Shown: positions 1-8,295, counted from the stretch's first letter. The stretch is 64,000 nucleotides of DNA from Ruminococcus sp. FMBCY1 (GCF_023921805.1 NZ_CP074197.1:1364001-1428000), one strand, 5' to 3'. Made by a program: numbers and translations. The notes: a model not told the origin generated them from the letters alone.

Positions 1-1120
1 CAATAAGATAGTCAACCTCACCCTTACTGCGGTTATCGTAATAGAACAGCTTATAGCCGTGAGCAATTAGCTCGCTAGCGACAACGCTTTCATAGACTGA
101 ACCGAGATTAACGCTCTTTTCATCATCTAAAACAGCACGGATATTGTTTCCGTACAAAATTCCCGTGAGAATTCCCACATCGTTCAGATACAGCTTCAGC
201 AGGTTTTTTCCGGTGGATTCAATCAGCGGAAAAACCGGATTGGAGATTGCCTGAACATTCAGAGCAATACCGGCACTTATGAGGTACTCAAATTCATCGC
301 TGTAATCGCCGAATGTTTTGCCTCTTTTATTTTCAATGTTTTGCGCCACCACACGCTTTTTCTTGTTTTCCATATTGGACGGAATAAGGTCATAAATGCG
401 CCGGATTTTCAGTTTTTTCTCCTCGTCATACTTGGAAGCGTCAGCGGCATAATAGTCGTGAATTTCGCTTTGAATGTCACGGACAAGCTGAATGTTATGG
501 TCATTCAGATACGAGTTCACAGCGTCCGGAAGACCGCCCACAAGCAAATACTTTCGGAACAAGTCCATCATTTTATTGTGTGTAGGCTCATCAAGTGATT
601 CTTCACACTCAAACTTTTTACGCATTGCCGATATGGCAAATTCATTAAGTCCGTTTGCATAGAGGAATTCTTCAAAATCCAGCGGAAACATCCGTACCTT
701 GCGGATGCTACCCATAGGGATTGAGGTCGTCTGCGACAATGTGACACCCAGCAGTGAGCCGCTTGCAATAAAGGTAAACTTTCCGTCTTGAGAAAGAAAT
801 TTCAAAAGCGTGAGCAGATGAGGATACGCCTGAATTTCATCAATAAAAATCAGCGTATTTTCTTCCTGTTTCATCTTATTACCCGCAAGCATACTGACCT
901 GAAGATAAAAATCGTCAACAGTCTTTACCTCGGCGAAAAGGCGTTCACCCAGCGAATCCTCCACCATATTCAGCTCAATAAAGTTTTCAAACAACTTTTG
1001 CCCCACATAACGGATGATGTATGTTTTGCCGACCTGACGAGCTCCGTCAATCAGCAAAATCTTCTTGGTATCGCTTTTCAGATGTTCTTCTATCAACGTT
1101 TCAATCTTTCGGAATAACAC
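1..1120 (-). CDS. AAA ATPase with DUF4143 domain (3' end outside window)
   Basis: The reading frame starts at a GTG (1120) preceded by GAGGTGATT and runs off the left edge. Walker A GARQVGKT is near residues 26-33 and Walker B LIFIDEIQ near 90-97. A YLLVGGLP segment follows, and near the visible end there is SKGEVDYLI, the start of the nuclease-like core usual in DUF4143. This family of P-loop ATPases is common in Firmicutes and its physiological role is poorly known. It has its own promoter (1152-1180). The start is well supported; the missing C-terminus is only the last part of the protein. Confidence 0.85.
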   Translation of the reverse strand, partial: MLFRKIETLIEEHLKSDTKKILLIDGARQVGKTYIIRYVGQKLFENFIELNMVEDSLGERLFAEVKTVDDFYLQVSMLAGNKMKQEENTLIFIDEIQAYPHLLTLLKFLSQDGKFTFIASGSLLGVTLSQTTSIPMGSIRKVRMFPLDFEEFLYANGLNEFAISAMRKKFECEESLDEPTHNKMMDLFRKYLLVGGLPDAVNSYLNDHNIQLVRDIQSEIHDYYAADASKYDEEKKLKIRRIYDLIPSNMENKKKRVVAQNIENKRGKTFGDYSDEFEYLISAGIALNVQAISNPVFPLIESTGKNLLKLYLNDVGILTGILYGNNIRAVLDDEKSVNLGSVYESVVASELIAHGYKLFYYDNRSKGEVDYLI

Positions 1121-1137
1121 GCAATCACCTCAAATCT

Positions 1138-1218
1138 GACTTTTCAATAGAATTATAGCACAATATCAATGACTTTTCAATAGAAGTAAGTCGATAATTT
1201 TATGACATTTCAAATTAT
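1138..1218. repeat. Three 15-bp boxes at exact 33-bp spacing
   Basis: GACTTTTCAATAGAA occurs at 1138-1152 and 1171-1185, and a degenerate copy (GACATTTCAAATTAT) at 1204-1218. The starts are exactly 33 bp apart, about three helical turns. The second copy covers the -35 box and the first covers part of the -10 region of the ATPase promoter, so a regulator-binding role is likely (inference). Confidence 0.6.
1152..1180 (-). promoter_or_regulatory. Sigma-A promoter of the DUF4143 ATPase
   Basis: Read on the minus strand: TTGAAA (1175-1180), 17-nt spacer, TATAAT (1152-1157), about 32 nt before the GTG start. The -35 box lies inside one of the repeated boxes described at 1138-1218. Confidence 0.75.
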
Positions 1219-1234
1219 GACGATTTATATTGGC

Positions 1235-1594
1235 TTATTTGTAAATCAATTCTTTGTTGACAATTTCCAATGCTCTGTTGCGGATTGAGTTCATCCTGCG
1301 TATCCATTCTGCTTGGTTTTCAGCTTTTAGCTGTTCGGTCACATTTTCTTTTTCGGATAGTTGCTTTATAAGCGTTGTAAACAGTTCATTCGCCTGATTA
1401 TCAATATCGGATAGATACTCCACAAGTTTGCCTGAAGTCAGCAGATTATAATATCTTATCTTGTGGTATCGGAGCAAATAATTTTTATGCCGCAGTCCGA
1501 AAACGCCGATTTCGCATTTCGATTGTTGGGGGAGTTTTAGGTCTGGTAAAAGATAGTCGCCTTGTTGAGAGTAAGTAATTTTAGTATTTGTCAT
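1235..1594 (-). CDS. tnpV: TnpV-like transposon-encoded protein
   Basis: 119 aa, starting at the ATG preceded by GGAGGTC eight nt upstream; a longer in-frame extension is possible but has no such site. The sequence (MTNTKITYSQQGDYLLPDL..., LLTSGKLVEYLSDID..., ...AEWIRRMNSIRNRALEIV) matches my knowledge of the TnpV family, small proteins carried on Tn4451-like mobilizable transposons of Clostridia. Its function is unknown. No recombinase gene is visible nearby, so this is probably a remnant of a mobile element outside the tRNA-Pro prophage. Confidence 0.8.
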   Translation of the reverse strand: MTNTKITYSQQGDYLLPDLKLPQQSKCEIGVFGLRHKNYLLRYHKIRYYNLLTSGKLVEYLSDIDNQANELFTTLIKQLSEKENVTEQLKAENQAEWIRRMNSIRNRALEIVNKELIYK

Positions 1595-1891
1595 AATGTT
1601 GACCTCCAAAAATATTTTTTCAGTCGGACAAACGATAAGCGAATTTAGGCTGTTTTTAGTATTTTGCGTGCAATTTTTAAAAATGACTGCACTTTTGAAA
1701 TTTTGAGTGTTCATTAAGCCGCTTACTGACTGCGTTTTTGACAGCACTTTTGACTGCGATTGACAGCAATTTTGACAGCACTTTATCTTAATTCAAGTGT
1801 TTTCAAATTTACTCAAATTAACTGAGCAACAGCTCATAACCCCAGTGTTTAAGCCATTTTAGAGTACTTTAAGAAAATTTGGCAAAAAATA
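1595..1891. other. Non-coding stretch upstream of tnpV
   Basis: About 300 bp without a supportable gene. It holds the iteron-like repeats at 1728-1784. On the minus strand a short open stretch reads KWLKHWGYELLLS before a stop (around 1810-1860), which could be the end of a lost gene, but this is too short to assign. Confidence 0.4.
1728..1784. repeat. Iteron-like direct repeats GAC(A/T)GC..TTTT
   Basis: Five copies of a GACAGC/GACTGC motif followed by an A/T-rich tail begin at 1728, 1740, 1752, 1762 and 1774 (periods 12, 12, 10, 12). A further copy is at 1684. They lie upstream of tnpV. They could be recombinase- or regulator-binding sites of the degraded transposon; no function can be shown from sequence. 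Confidence 0.55.
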
Positions 1892-1918
1892 AACGGTGGT
1901 TGAAAAACCACCGTTTTT
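1892..1918 (-). terminator. Original intrinsic terminator of tRNA-Pro, displaced by the prophage
   Basis: Perfect 10-bp stem AACGGTGGTT / AACCACCGTT (1892-1901, 1906-1915) with a GAAA-side loop. On the minus strand it is followed by a T-rich run. It sits directly beyond the attL copy of the tRNA 3' end, so before integration it followed tRNA-Pro. Confidence 0.8.
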
Positions 1919-1965
1919 GGTCGAGGTGACAGGACTTGAACCTGCGGCATCTTGGTCCCAAACCA
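1918..1965. repeat. attL: 48-bp core (3' part of tRNA-Pro)
   Basis: Identical to 35961-36008 over 48 bp, covering the encoded CCA end, T arm and anticodon loop of tRNA-Pro; the sequences diverge on both sides. This defines the left prophage boundary and an excised circle of 34,043 bp. Confidence 0.93.
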
Positions 1966-2014
1966 CAAAATCAATCTTTAAAATATCTGATAAATACTGA
2001 GTTTCTATTAATCT

Positions 2015-2038
2015 TGAGCCACCTGCTGAGCCACCTGA
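2015..2038. promoter_or_regulatory. Integrase arm-type sites, left
   Basis: Two tandem copies of TGAGCCACCTG(C/A) with a 12-bp period, about 50 bp inside attL. The same pair occurs 125 bp inside attR (35836-35859). Short paired direct repeats beside both att cores are the usual form of arm sites for tyrosine integrases; binding is inferred. Confidence 0.7.
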
Positions 2039-2125
2039 GCTTTAATATATTATAATCTAAACTCAAGTAGGACGATTTATATACCATAAAAATCCATTTT
2101 GAAGTTATTTGTAACAAGATTTTAA

Positions 2126-2920
2126 TTAGCAACTACCTTTAAGTATATAATTAACAACAATACATATAACGAAAACAAGTGATAGAATTAAATTATACCA
2201 AAACAAATATGGATATTTGTGTAAGATTTTCATCTTATGCTTACATTCCTTACAGTTTTGACAATCTTTATATTTACAATTTATTGCCAAACTGCGTCCA
2301 GAAATTCTTGACACAGCAAACATAAGCAAGAAAATACTGTCGAATAATATAATACCGATAACACATAAATAGCTTATTTCTTTATAAAAACTTACATCAT
2401 CTAAATTTGCAAAGCTCTGTGCTAAAAGTTGAAAATCAATTGAAAAACCAATCACTAAACCCGCAAATATGCCAAGTATTGTAATAACCTCTGCATGTAT
2501 ACTATTTATTTTATTATCAATTTCTTTCATTTCTTGCTGTTTAGTATTTACTTCGTTAAGTGTATTTTTCAACTTATCACTTATACTGGTTTCCAAATAT
2601 TTTACTTTTTTCATTCGCGAGAGGCGCAATGATTCTAAGCTGACATGGTCTAAAAGTTTGTTAAGTTTCATAGTAACTACTGACGATCGATTAATTTCGG
2701 CGGAGTATTCAAATAAAACTGATAAACTTTGTTCTAACATATCACTTTCATCGCATTCTAATTCTTCGAGATATTTAGATATTTCATAATATGAATGTCT
2801 ATAATCGGGATTACGATATAATTTTTCAAAATCATCATAAACAGTTTTTATACTTTTACTGTTATTAATATCCTCGATAGGTTCTTCAACCAATTTATCA
2901 AAAATATAATCTAATTCCAC
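2126..2920 (-). CDS. Three-helix membrane protein, candidate toxin/effector paired with Panacea protein
   Basis: 264 aa from a GTG start; AGGAG lies inside the last codons of the upstream Panacea gene, 7 nt separate stop and start, so translation is probably coupled. Residues 1-140 look helical and cytoplasmic, with a charged coiled-coil stretch near 105-141. Membrane helices are at about 143-162, 183-203 and 238-260. Between helices two and three is a cysteine cluster (C215, C220, C223, C226). I do not recognise the family. The layout resembles SLATT-type or other membrane-acting effectors, and Panacea antitoxins are known to neutralise membrane toxins. Toxicity is inference. Confidence 0.65.
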   Translation of the reverse strand: MELDYIFDKLVEEPIEDINNSKSIKTVYDDFEKLYRNPDYRHSYYEISKYLEELECDESDMLEQSLSVLFEYSAEINRSSVVTMKLNKLLDHVSLESLRLSRMKKVKYLETSISDKLKNTLNEVNTKQQEMKEIDNKINSIHAEVITILGIFAGLVIGFSIDFQLLAQSFANLDDVSFYKEISYLCVIGIILFDSIFLLMFAVSRISGRSLAINCKYKDCQNCKECKHKMKILHKYPYLFWYNLILSLVFVICIVVNYILKGSC

Positions 2921-2927
2921 TATACTT

Positions 2928-3377
2928 TTATGCTCCTATATTTAACGGATCGTGATCAGAAAAATATTTACTAATACTCTCAATTGTAATTTCTTCATGC
3001 AATTTTGAATTTTTCCAAGGATCCTCACTATGTGTCATTCTTACTAATTCATAGGCTGTTTTATCGGCACAATGATTAAGTACATCTAAAATTAATTTTG
3101 CTTGTGCAGATTTGTCTTTCAAGAAACAATTAGTTCTATCATCTTCTTTCAAGACAATGTTTTTTGCACGGCACTCGTTGTATTCAAAGTAAATTTCTTC
3201 AATAACTGGACCATAAGGCCAATTATAAATTTTTGAATCAAAAGCAATACTATTAGTTACTCTCATAGCATATCCTTGAATATAATATAAGATTTTTTGC
3301 AGTTTAAGATTAGATATTTGTTTGTTGGCATTATTATAATACGAAATAATCCCAATAGCCAGTTCTTTTACATCCAT
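2928..3377 (-). CDS. Panacea-domain (GepA/SocA-like, DUF4065) protein, putative antitoxin
   Basis: 149 aa from the ATG with GAGGT at the right distance. The Panacea signature is clear: ISNLKLQKILYYIQGYAM near residues 21-38 and WPYGPVIEEIYFEY near 58-71. The domain is known as a widely shared antitoxin that neutralises unrelated toxins, and as the SocA proteolytic-adaptor family. An in-frame upstream ATG at 3482 (184 aa) also has a good AGGTG site, so the N-terminus is uncertain. It is the first gene of a two-gene operon with the membrane protein at 2126-2920, driven by the promoter at 3576-3604 and placed at the attL end where phages keep cargo genes. Confidence 0.82.
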   Translation of the reverse strand: MDVKELAIGIISYYNNANKQISNLKLQKILYYIQGYAMRVTNSIAFDSKIYNWPYGPVIEEIYFEYNECRAKNIVLKEDDRTNCFLKDKSAQAKLILDVLNHCADKTAYELVRMTHSEDPWKNSKLHEEITIESISKYFSDHDPLNIGA

Positions 3378-3575
3378 TTTTGTTACCTCTATACAGTATC
3401 TTTCACAAATGCATAAAATTTTGTTTTTGTAATTATAACACTTTTGATATCCATTTTTCAATAATTCTTCCAATTTTTCCATAAGTTTATCACCTTTTAA
3501 CATTTAGTTAATATTTTTTTATGCACTTCAACCATTACATAGTATGTCTAAAAATAATATATAATTCATAAATTA

Positions 3576-3604
3576 ATTTTATCAAACATATGTTCTACTG
3601 TCAA
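3576..3604 (-). promoter_or_regulatory. Promoter of the Panacea/membrane-protein operon
   Basis: Minus strand TTGACA (3599-3604), 17-nt spacer, TAAAAT (3576-3581). It lies directly after the terminator of the lysis genes, so the pair is transcribed independently of the late operon, as expected for genes expressed in the lysogen. Confidence 0.8.
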
Positions 3605-3614
3605 GCAAAAAAAT

Positions 3615-3650
3615 TAGCCCTCAAGTACCAGAACGGTATTTGAGGGGCTA
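3615..3650 (-). terminator. Terminator of the late (lysis) operon
   Basis: Long stem TAGCCCTCAAGTACC / GGTATTTGAGGGGCTA around an AGAAC loop, with one wobble. On the minus strand it is followed by a run of seven T. It closes the phage late operon after the holin gene. Confidence 0.85.
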
Positions 3651-3663
3651 AACTTATGTATTA

Positions 3664-3870
3664 TTACTCTGACACTTCCGGCAAGCCTGCAACACTTGTT
3701 AAGATTGAAAGCAGTCCTGCCACTGCGCTTGCTGATACAACCGCAACCCAGTTGATTTCGCTTATGACCGCTGCTGTTCCGATAGTAGCAACTGCCGTCT
3801 GCGCTGTTGTTCTTACTGCTCTCACTCCTGCAGCCTTTGCCCAAGACTTCCAATTTGTGATTTTTCGCAT
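3664..3870 (-). CDS. Phage holin, r1t-like
   Basis: 68 aa with a GGAGGTGAT site. The N-terminus is basic (MRKITNWKSWAKAAGVRAVR), followed by a hydrophobic helix (about 20-38) and a second one (about 40-62) rich in small residues. The sequence matches the r1t-type holin family of Gram-positive siphoviruses, which open the membrane for the endolysin. It is the last gene of the late operon. Confidence 0.85.
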   Translation of the reverse strand: MRKITNWKSWAKAAGVRAVRTTAQTAVATIGTAAVISEINWVAVVSASAVAGLLSILTSVAGLPEVSE

Positions 3871-3886
3871 TATATCACCTCCGCTT

Positions 3887-4123
3887 TTATTTATTTTCGA
3901 GGTCTGCTATTCTGTGATTTGCGACCTTGATTTCTTCGTCAACAACAGCCTCGTGCTGTTCGATTTTATAAACTCGTTCTATTACGCTGTTATGCTTGTC
4001 TACTTTTTTCTCAAGCTGTTCAATTTTGTACGCTGTTAGCTTACTGCTTGCAATTATGCCCAAAATTGAGCCTAAAGCACTACCGCCCAAGCCAATTAAA
4101 GCTACAATGATTTCTGTTGCCAT
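3887..4123 (-). CDS. XhlA/BhlA-like small membrane protein of the lysis cassette
   Basis: 78 aa. One N-terminal membrane helix with glycine and serine (residues about 4-27) is followed by a charged coiled coil (30-78). This is the usual layout of XhlA-like proteins that sit between amidase and holin genes in Firmicute phages and assist lysis. It has a GAGGCGGTGA site and lies between endolysin and holin. Confidence 0.7.
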   Translation of the reverse strand: MATEIIVALIGLGGSALGSILGIIASSKLTAYKIEQLEKKVDKHNSVIERVYKIEQHEAVVDEEIKVANHRIADLENK

Positions 4124-4138
4124 TTTCTCACCGCCTCG

Positions 4139-5098
4139 TTAAGTCAAAGTAATCTGCACTCTGTCAATGGCTTTGCAGAACGAACCTGCATAGCCGTCCT
4201 GCGTACTGTCTTTTTCGTCATCGTGCTGCCAATCGTAATAGTCTTCTTTAACTGCAGAAACTCTGTATGTAGCCTTATAGTAGCTGCCGTGTGCGGATTT
4301 AACATCAGCAGGAGTTGTATAATAAATCTGTACAGCATCAATATCCATTCCGAGAATACCGGCATAGCCGTTTACATCATCATTAAGATTAAAACCTGTA
4401 ACCCAGCTAAGCCAGTGACCGTCTTTAATATGCACTCTGTACTTAATCTTACCTTTTGTTACTTTGATTGCAAGACCGCTGATTGCCTCGCCGGCAATGC
4501 CTGCGAAGTCTGATAAACCTTTTACAGTTGGTAACCACCTACCGCCTGCAAATACGCAATATTCAATCGTAGGTTTATCATCTTTTTCAACTTTAGAGTC
4601 TTCTTTGCTTTCAGAGTTACTCTCAAGTTTATTTAAAAACTGTTCTTTCCACAGCTTGTCCTTTGCTGATGAACCGCACCAAAAGCCAGGGCAGATTTTA
4701 CCGTTAGCATCATAATGGCGAATTACTTTGTCTTTTTTGATGTTATACTTTTTCATAAGTCGTTGAGCAAGTAAGATTACATTTTCAAGTGTCTTGCCTG
4801 TGCATTCTGTTGTTGAACCTGCAATTTCAATTCCGATTGAACGGCAATTAATATCCCAGTCGCCTGCATGCCAAGCAATATTTTTGTCAGCGACAGATCG
4901 TACAACCGTTGTATCATCGACAAAATAATGTGCAGATGTTTCAACTACATTATTCTTAAAGTAGTTACCGTTGTTTTCTGCTGTGTCGCCGTTGTTGCCG
5001 GTGTAATGAATAACAAGTGTATCAATTTCCGAAGATTTTCTGTTGCTCTCTGTGAAATTACCTTTATTGCACCATATTTCTTTAAATTTATATGACAT
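4139..5098 (-). CDS. Phage endolysin, N-acetylmuramoyl-L-alanine amidase (amidase_2)
   Basis: 319 aa, starting at the ATG preceded by GGAGGTATAGAT. The N-terminal ~165 residues form a zinc amidase domain: LVIHYTGN near 32-39, AWHAGDWDINCRSIGIEI near 78-95 and RHYDANGKICPGFW near 135-148 supply the expected zinc and catalytic residues. After a charged linker come wall-binding repeats with WLSWVTG...GYAG...DIDAVQI and a second GYAG...IDRVQI motif, as in other clostridial phage lysins. It cleaves the amide bond between muramic acid and the stem peptide to release virions. Confidence 0.93.
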   Translation of the reverse strand: MSYKFKEIWCNKGNFTESNRKSSEIDTLVIHYTGNNGDTAENNGNYFKNNVVETSAHYFVDDTTVVRSVADKNIAWHAGDWDINCRSIGIEIAGSTTECTGKTLENVILLAQRLMKKYNIKKDKVIRHYDANGKICPGFWCGSSAKDKLWKEQFLNKLESNSESKEDSKVEKDDKPTIEYCVFAGGRWLPTVKGLSDFAGIAGEAISGLAIKVTKGKIKYRVHIKDGHWLSWVTGFNLNDDVNGYAGILGMDIDAVQIYYTTPADVKSAHGSYYKATYRVSAVKEDYYDWQHDDEKDSTQDGYAGSFCKAIDRVQITLT

Positions 5099-5100
5099 AT

Positions 5101-5313
5101 CTATACCTCCCATACTGCCATAATAGCGTTGTAATATTCCTCTGAAAGTTGTTCCTTTAAAATTGCTCTGTCACTCTCGCAGTTTGTATATGCGTTGCGG
5201 ACATTTTCGCCGACCTGCACATCTTCGCCGCCGAGATTGATAAACTTCTGTCTTAACACGCTCACGCTGTCCTTTGTAAGCATATCGAGTGTAATTCTTT
5301 CTTTGATTTCCAT
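5101..5313 (-). CDS. Small phage protein of unknown function
   Basis: 70 aa with AAGGAG upstream of the ATG. Acidic, with no membrane helix and no recognised domain. It lies between the BppU-like baseplate gene and the endolysin, 2 nt before the endolysin start, where small tail or lysis-accessory proteins are often found. Confidence 0.7.
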   Translation of the reverse strand: MEIKERITLDMLTKDSVSVLRQKFINLGGEDVQVGENVRNAYTNCESDRAILKEQLSEEYYNAIMAVWEV

Positions 5314-5326
5314 AGTAATTCGCTCC

Positions 5327-6394
5327 TTATTTGATTATGTATGTAATAATGAAATTGATTTTTTCACCCTCGACAAATTTGTCAGTTGAGTTGATGTAAA
5401 GCCAAGAGCCGTCAAGTCTGATATTTTTTAAATTACTTGCTGTTGAATACACAGCAAAGCTCGACAACCTACTTTCGTTTTTTGCCGGGAAAGGTAAGCC
5501 TGCCATCTGAATATACGATTTATCCGCAACAAGTTTTGTAATGTTTACCGATACAGTAACCACTCTGCCGTTTTTCACATAGTTAAAACTGCCCTCGTTG
5601 CCGTCATAAATCGCCTGTCCGGGTGTAAGACTGCCCGTACCGCTCTCAACATTTGAGCTGTCATATTTTGTCGCAAGTGCCTTGTTCACATCACTTTTAA
5701 GTGTACTGATACTGCCGTAAACCGTTCCGCTTGTAACATAGTTCGGACTAGCTTGCGTGGGTTCTGAATCAAACGGCTTTTTGTCAAGCTTATAGCTAAG
5801 CGCCTTGGACACATATGTTTTTGTATATGCGTCCTCAATGCCATACCCTGCCAAGGTTGTCGCCTTATCCGCTTTAAGATTAATCTTCATTGTCACTGTT
5901 TCGTCAATGTCTGTTATTTCATTATCAATGCCAGTAAGTCTATTGCTCAAATTCTCATATGTTCCACGAGCGTCATACACTTCTTTAACTGTTTCCGCGA
6001 TAGTTCCATATGTTTTCTCTGAAATTTTAGCGCTATCAGCGATAGAAGATGTCACTTGGATCTTGAGCGGCACAGGTGTATTTACAATCACTGTTCCGTC
6101 TTTTACAATGTTAAGTTCTATGCTGAGATATCCATATCTGCCATTGAAATTCTCAAGTGGAATAGTAACTATATTGTTTGTGACTGTGCAATCAACTGCA
6201 TTATTGACTAAAACATCATCAATAACAAAAATCGCAGTAACTGTGCAACCGCTTAAATCGAGTTTTTCTCCACTTGCAATTATCGTTACATCAAGATATC
6301 TTGTCTTTTTGTCATTAATATTGACAATACCTGCAATTCGCTGCTCGTTGCGACTGTTGATGTCAATTGTAGCAGGAATATGTTTAAGTTTCAT
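5327..6394 (-). CDS. BppU-like baseplate upper protein
   Basis: 355 aa. The N-terminal ~120 residues (KHIPATIDINSRNEQRIAG..., ...NGRYGYLSIELNIVKDG...) fit the BppU N-terminal domain, which links receptor-binding proteins to the siphovirus baseplate. A helical connector (125-200) and a beta-rich C-terminal part ending in a head-like domain follow. Its ATG overlaps the stop of the Tal-like gene (TAATG). It is probably involved in host recognition. Confidence 0.8.
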   Translation of the reverse strand: MKLKHIPATIDINSRNEQRIAGIVNINDKKTRYLDVTIIASGEKLDLSGCTVTAIFVIDDVLVNNAVDCTVTNNIVTIPLENFNGRYGYLSIELNIVKDGTVIVNTPVPLKIQVTSSIADSAKISEKTYGTIAETVKEVYDARGTYENLSNRLTGIDNEITDIDETVTMKINLKADKATTLAGYGIEDAYTKTYVSKALSYKLDKKPFDSEPTQASPNYVTSGTVYGSISTLKSDVNKALATKYDSSNVESGTGSLTPGQAIYDGNEGSFNYVKNGRVVTVSVNITKLVADKSYIQMAGLPFPAKNESRLSSFAVYSTASNLKNIRLDGSWLYINSTDKFVEGEKINFIITYIIK

Positions 6395-7515
6395 TATCTT
6401 CTAAATCTCCTTTTGATTTTTAAAAAATCAGACATCTTGAGATTAACTTCTCCTATGCCGATTTCTGTGTATTTTTCGCTAATGCTGTCATATACTGTTT
6501 TTGCGATTTTGCTTTCAATTTCTGAACCGTCTTTATGAACAATTGTCACTTTGTCGCATAGACTACAATTTTTCAGCGCCTCAAGTTCAGATTCAAGAGT
6601 GACTGTTATATTTACATATTCGGCTACTTGCTCTGTATCTTGTAAATATTCTTTAACTGCGTCTTCAAGCATAGTTCTTACTTCATTGTAGTTATAGCCT
6701 GTCTGTGGATCGACTTTAGTTCTTGTTATTTTACTTGAACAATCGTACAGATATGTTTTCTTTAAAGTCGCATTTAGATTTGTAAGGTAAGGTTCAGTAG
6801 CTGTAACTGTTACTTTTTTGCCGTCTGTTGTTTCGCATTCTGCGTATGGCATGATGTGCGTGTAATATTCATTAATCGAATTAACTTGTTTAAATTCAGA
6901 TATATTAGAGCCAAATGCAATACGGTGAGTATCTGTGCCTCGATTTAGCAATAAATTGATGTTGAAGTTATCACAGAGCAATTCTGCTTTAAATACTGCC
7001 GTCAATCCGTTTTCCTCGTTAAGTAAAATATTCTCAAATGTTTCTGCCGAGTTAAACCCGAGTGAAAATTCTTTTTTGACTCCAATATTAGATGAGAAAT
7101 TAAACCAACTGTATGGTGCATCTGAGTACCATACTTCATATTGAAGATTTGACATAATTGCTGATGGGGAATCCACTTCTGAATAGTTATAATACATCGG
7201 AACTGTACCGTTTTGGAAGAATAATCGTGATATGTGACTTCCTGAAATTGTCATATCTCCGTATTTATCAACTTCGATTTTCTCGATGTAAAAGAGTTGA
7301 GGATTGTCATGCGAGTTTGCTTTTGCTTTTATGTACGCTCCGTTTTTAATCTTATCAATCAATCTGTCAGTGCCTTTGATTTTTGCTTGAAATGTATACG
7401 CTCCGTTTCGTTCTTCTGTAACTTTAAATTCTGTGCATTCTGTAATAAAGCCATAGCCGTTATAGTCGAAAGCATTTGTTGAATTTTGAGCGTTATCATA
7501 CAGCAGAGGAAACAT
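6394..7515 (-). CDS. Tail-associated (Tal/prophage endopeptidase tail) protein, short form
   Basis: 373 aa from the ATG preceded by GGAGGCGA, overlapping the Dit stop by one base. The N-terminal sequence (MFPLLYDN..., ITECTEFKVTEERNGAYTF, ...LFYIEKIE...ISGSHISRLF) is typical of the phage minor structural protein / Tal hub domain. It lacks the long C-terminal lysozyme-like extension of many Tal proteins. It forms the baseplate hub below Dit. Confidence 0.85.
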   Translation of the reverse strand: MFPLLYDNAQNSTNAFDYNGYGFITECTEFKVTEERNGAYTFQAKIKGTDRLIDKIKNGAYIKAKANSHDNPQLFYIEKIEVDKYGDMTISGSHISRLFFQNGTVPMYYNYSEVDSPSAIMSNLQYEVWYSDAPYSWFNFSSNIGVKKEFSLGFNSAETFENILLNEENGLTAVFKAELLCDNFNINLLLNRGTDTHRIAFGSNISEFKQVNSINEYYTHIMPYAECETTDGKKVTVTATEPYLTNLNATLKKTYLYDCSSKITRTKVDPQTGYNYNEVRTMLEDAVKEYLQDTEQVAEYVNITVTLESELEALKNCSLCDKVTIVHKDGSEIESKIAKTVYDSISEKYTEIGIGEVNLKMSDFLKIKRRFRR

Positions 7516-8282
7516 TATAATCGCCTCCATCTTGGAATGATATTAATTTTACTGAACGCATTTTCCTTTTCTGAAATTACTTTAATTTTATTCCAGCCCG
7601 AAGTAAAAACAGGAAAGCTTGTGCAAGATATGTATGCGTTCATATCTGTTATGCCACAAAATGCAGATTGCATTTCAGAATCAAGTTCAATTAAATTTTC
7701 ATTGCCAACAAAAGCAGCCTTTATTTTGATTTGTGCGTTATTAACATCAAGTGTTAAATCTTGTGAGTGATAAATACGAAAATACGGCTCTGCAGAGAAC
7801 TTTTCGGGGTTATAAACATAGAATTCAGTTTCTTTTTGAGAGTTTGCCGCTGCACTAAAAGATATTGTTTTTTGCCCTTCATCACTGTACCAAAACGGCT
7901 GTCTTGTAAAATTAAGAATAGTTGATACACATTTGTCTGCCTTATATTCTATTTTATCTATGCTTTTGCATATAGCTTTTGCATAATATCCCGTGTTATA
8001 TGTATCTCGTAATTCTTTGTATTTGCCGTCAAAATTTGCAAATTCTTCTGCAAGCATACGAATCAAACTTTGAGTATCGTTGTAAACAAGCCAAGGCAAG
8101 CTGTTTATTTCATACGACACATCAATATTTTCATAGAAACCATTATCGGCGATTATTCCTCCGTCTTTGCCGTATATGTCAACTATCTCAAATTTTCTGT
8201 TTGATATATGATAAAAAGGTGCATTGGCTATGCAAAATCCGAGTTTGCGCAGGCTTGTGCCGTTGTATTCTAAGTTGTGCAT
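7515..8282 (-). CDS. Distal tail protein (Dit, siphovirus tail family)
   Basis: 255 aa with a perfect AAGGAGG site. The start MHNLEYNGTSLRKLGFCI and the internal QPFWYSDEGQ motif are typical of Dit proteins, which cap the tail tube and carry the baseplate. It lies between the tape measure and Tal genes, the standard order. Confidence 0.9.
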   Translation of the reverse strand: MHNLEYNGTSLRKLGFCIANAPFYHISNRKFEIVDIYGKDGGIIADNGFYENIDVSYEINSLPWLVYNDTQSLIRMLAEEFANFDGKYKELRDTYNTGYYAKAICKSIDKIEYKADKCVSTILNFTRQPFWYSDEGQKTISFSAAANSQKETEFYVYNPEKFSAEPYFRIYHSQDLTLDVNNAQIKIKAAFVGNENLIELDSEMQSAFCGITDMNAYISCTSFPVFTSGWNKIKVISEKENAFSKINIIPRWRRL

Positions 8283-8295
8283 ATAATCCGCCTCC

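Noticed and set aside
2338-2344. A perfect 0A box (TGTCGAA) as a target for the Spo0A-like protein.
   Set aside because: It lies inside the membrane-protein coding sequence, and a 7-mer is expected by chance in a window of this size.
5805-6404. A 199-codon plus-strand frame opposite the BppU-like gene.
   Set aside because: No ribosome binding site or known domain; its composition mirrors the coding strand of the BppU gene.
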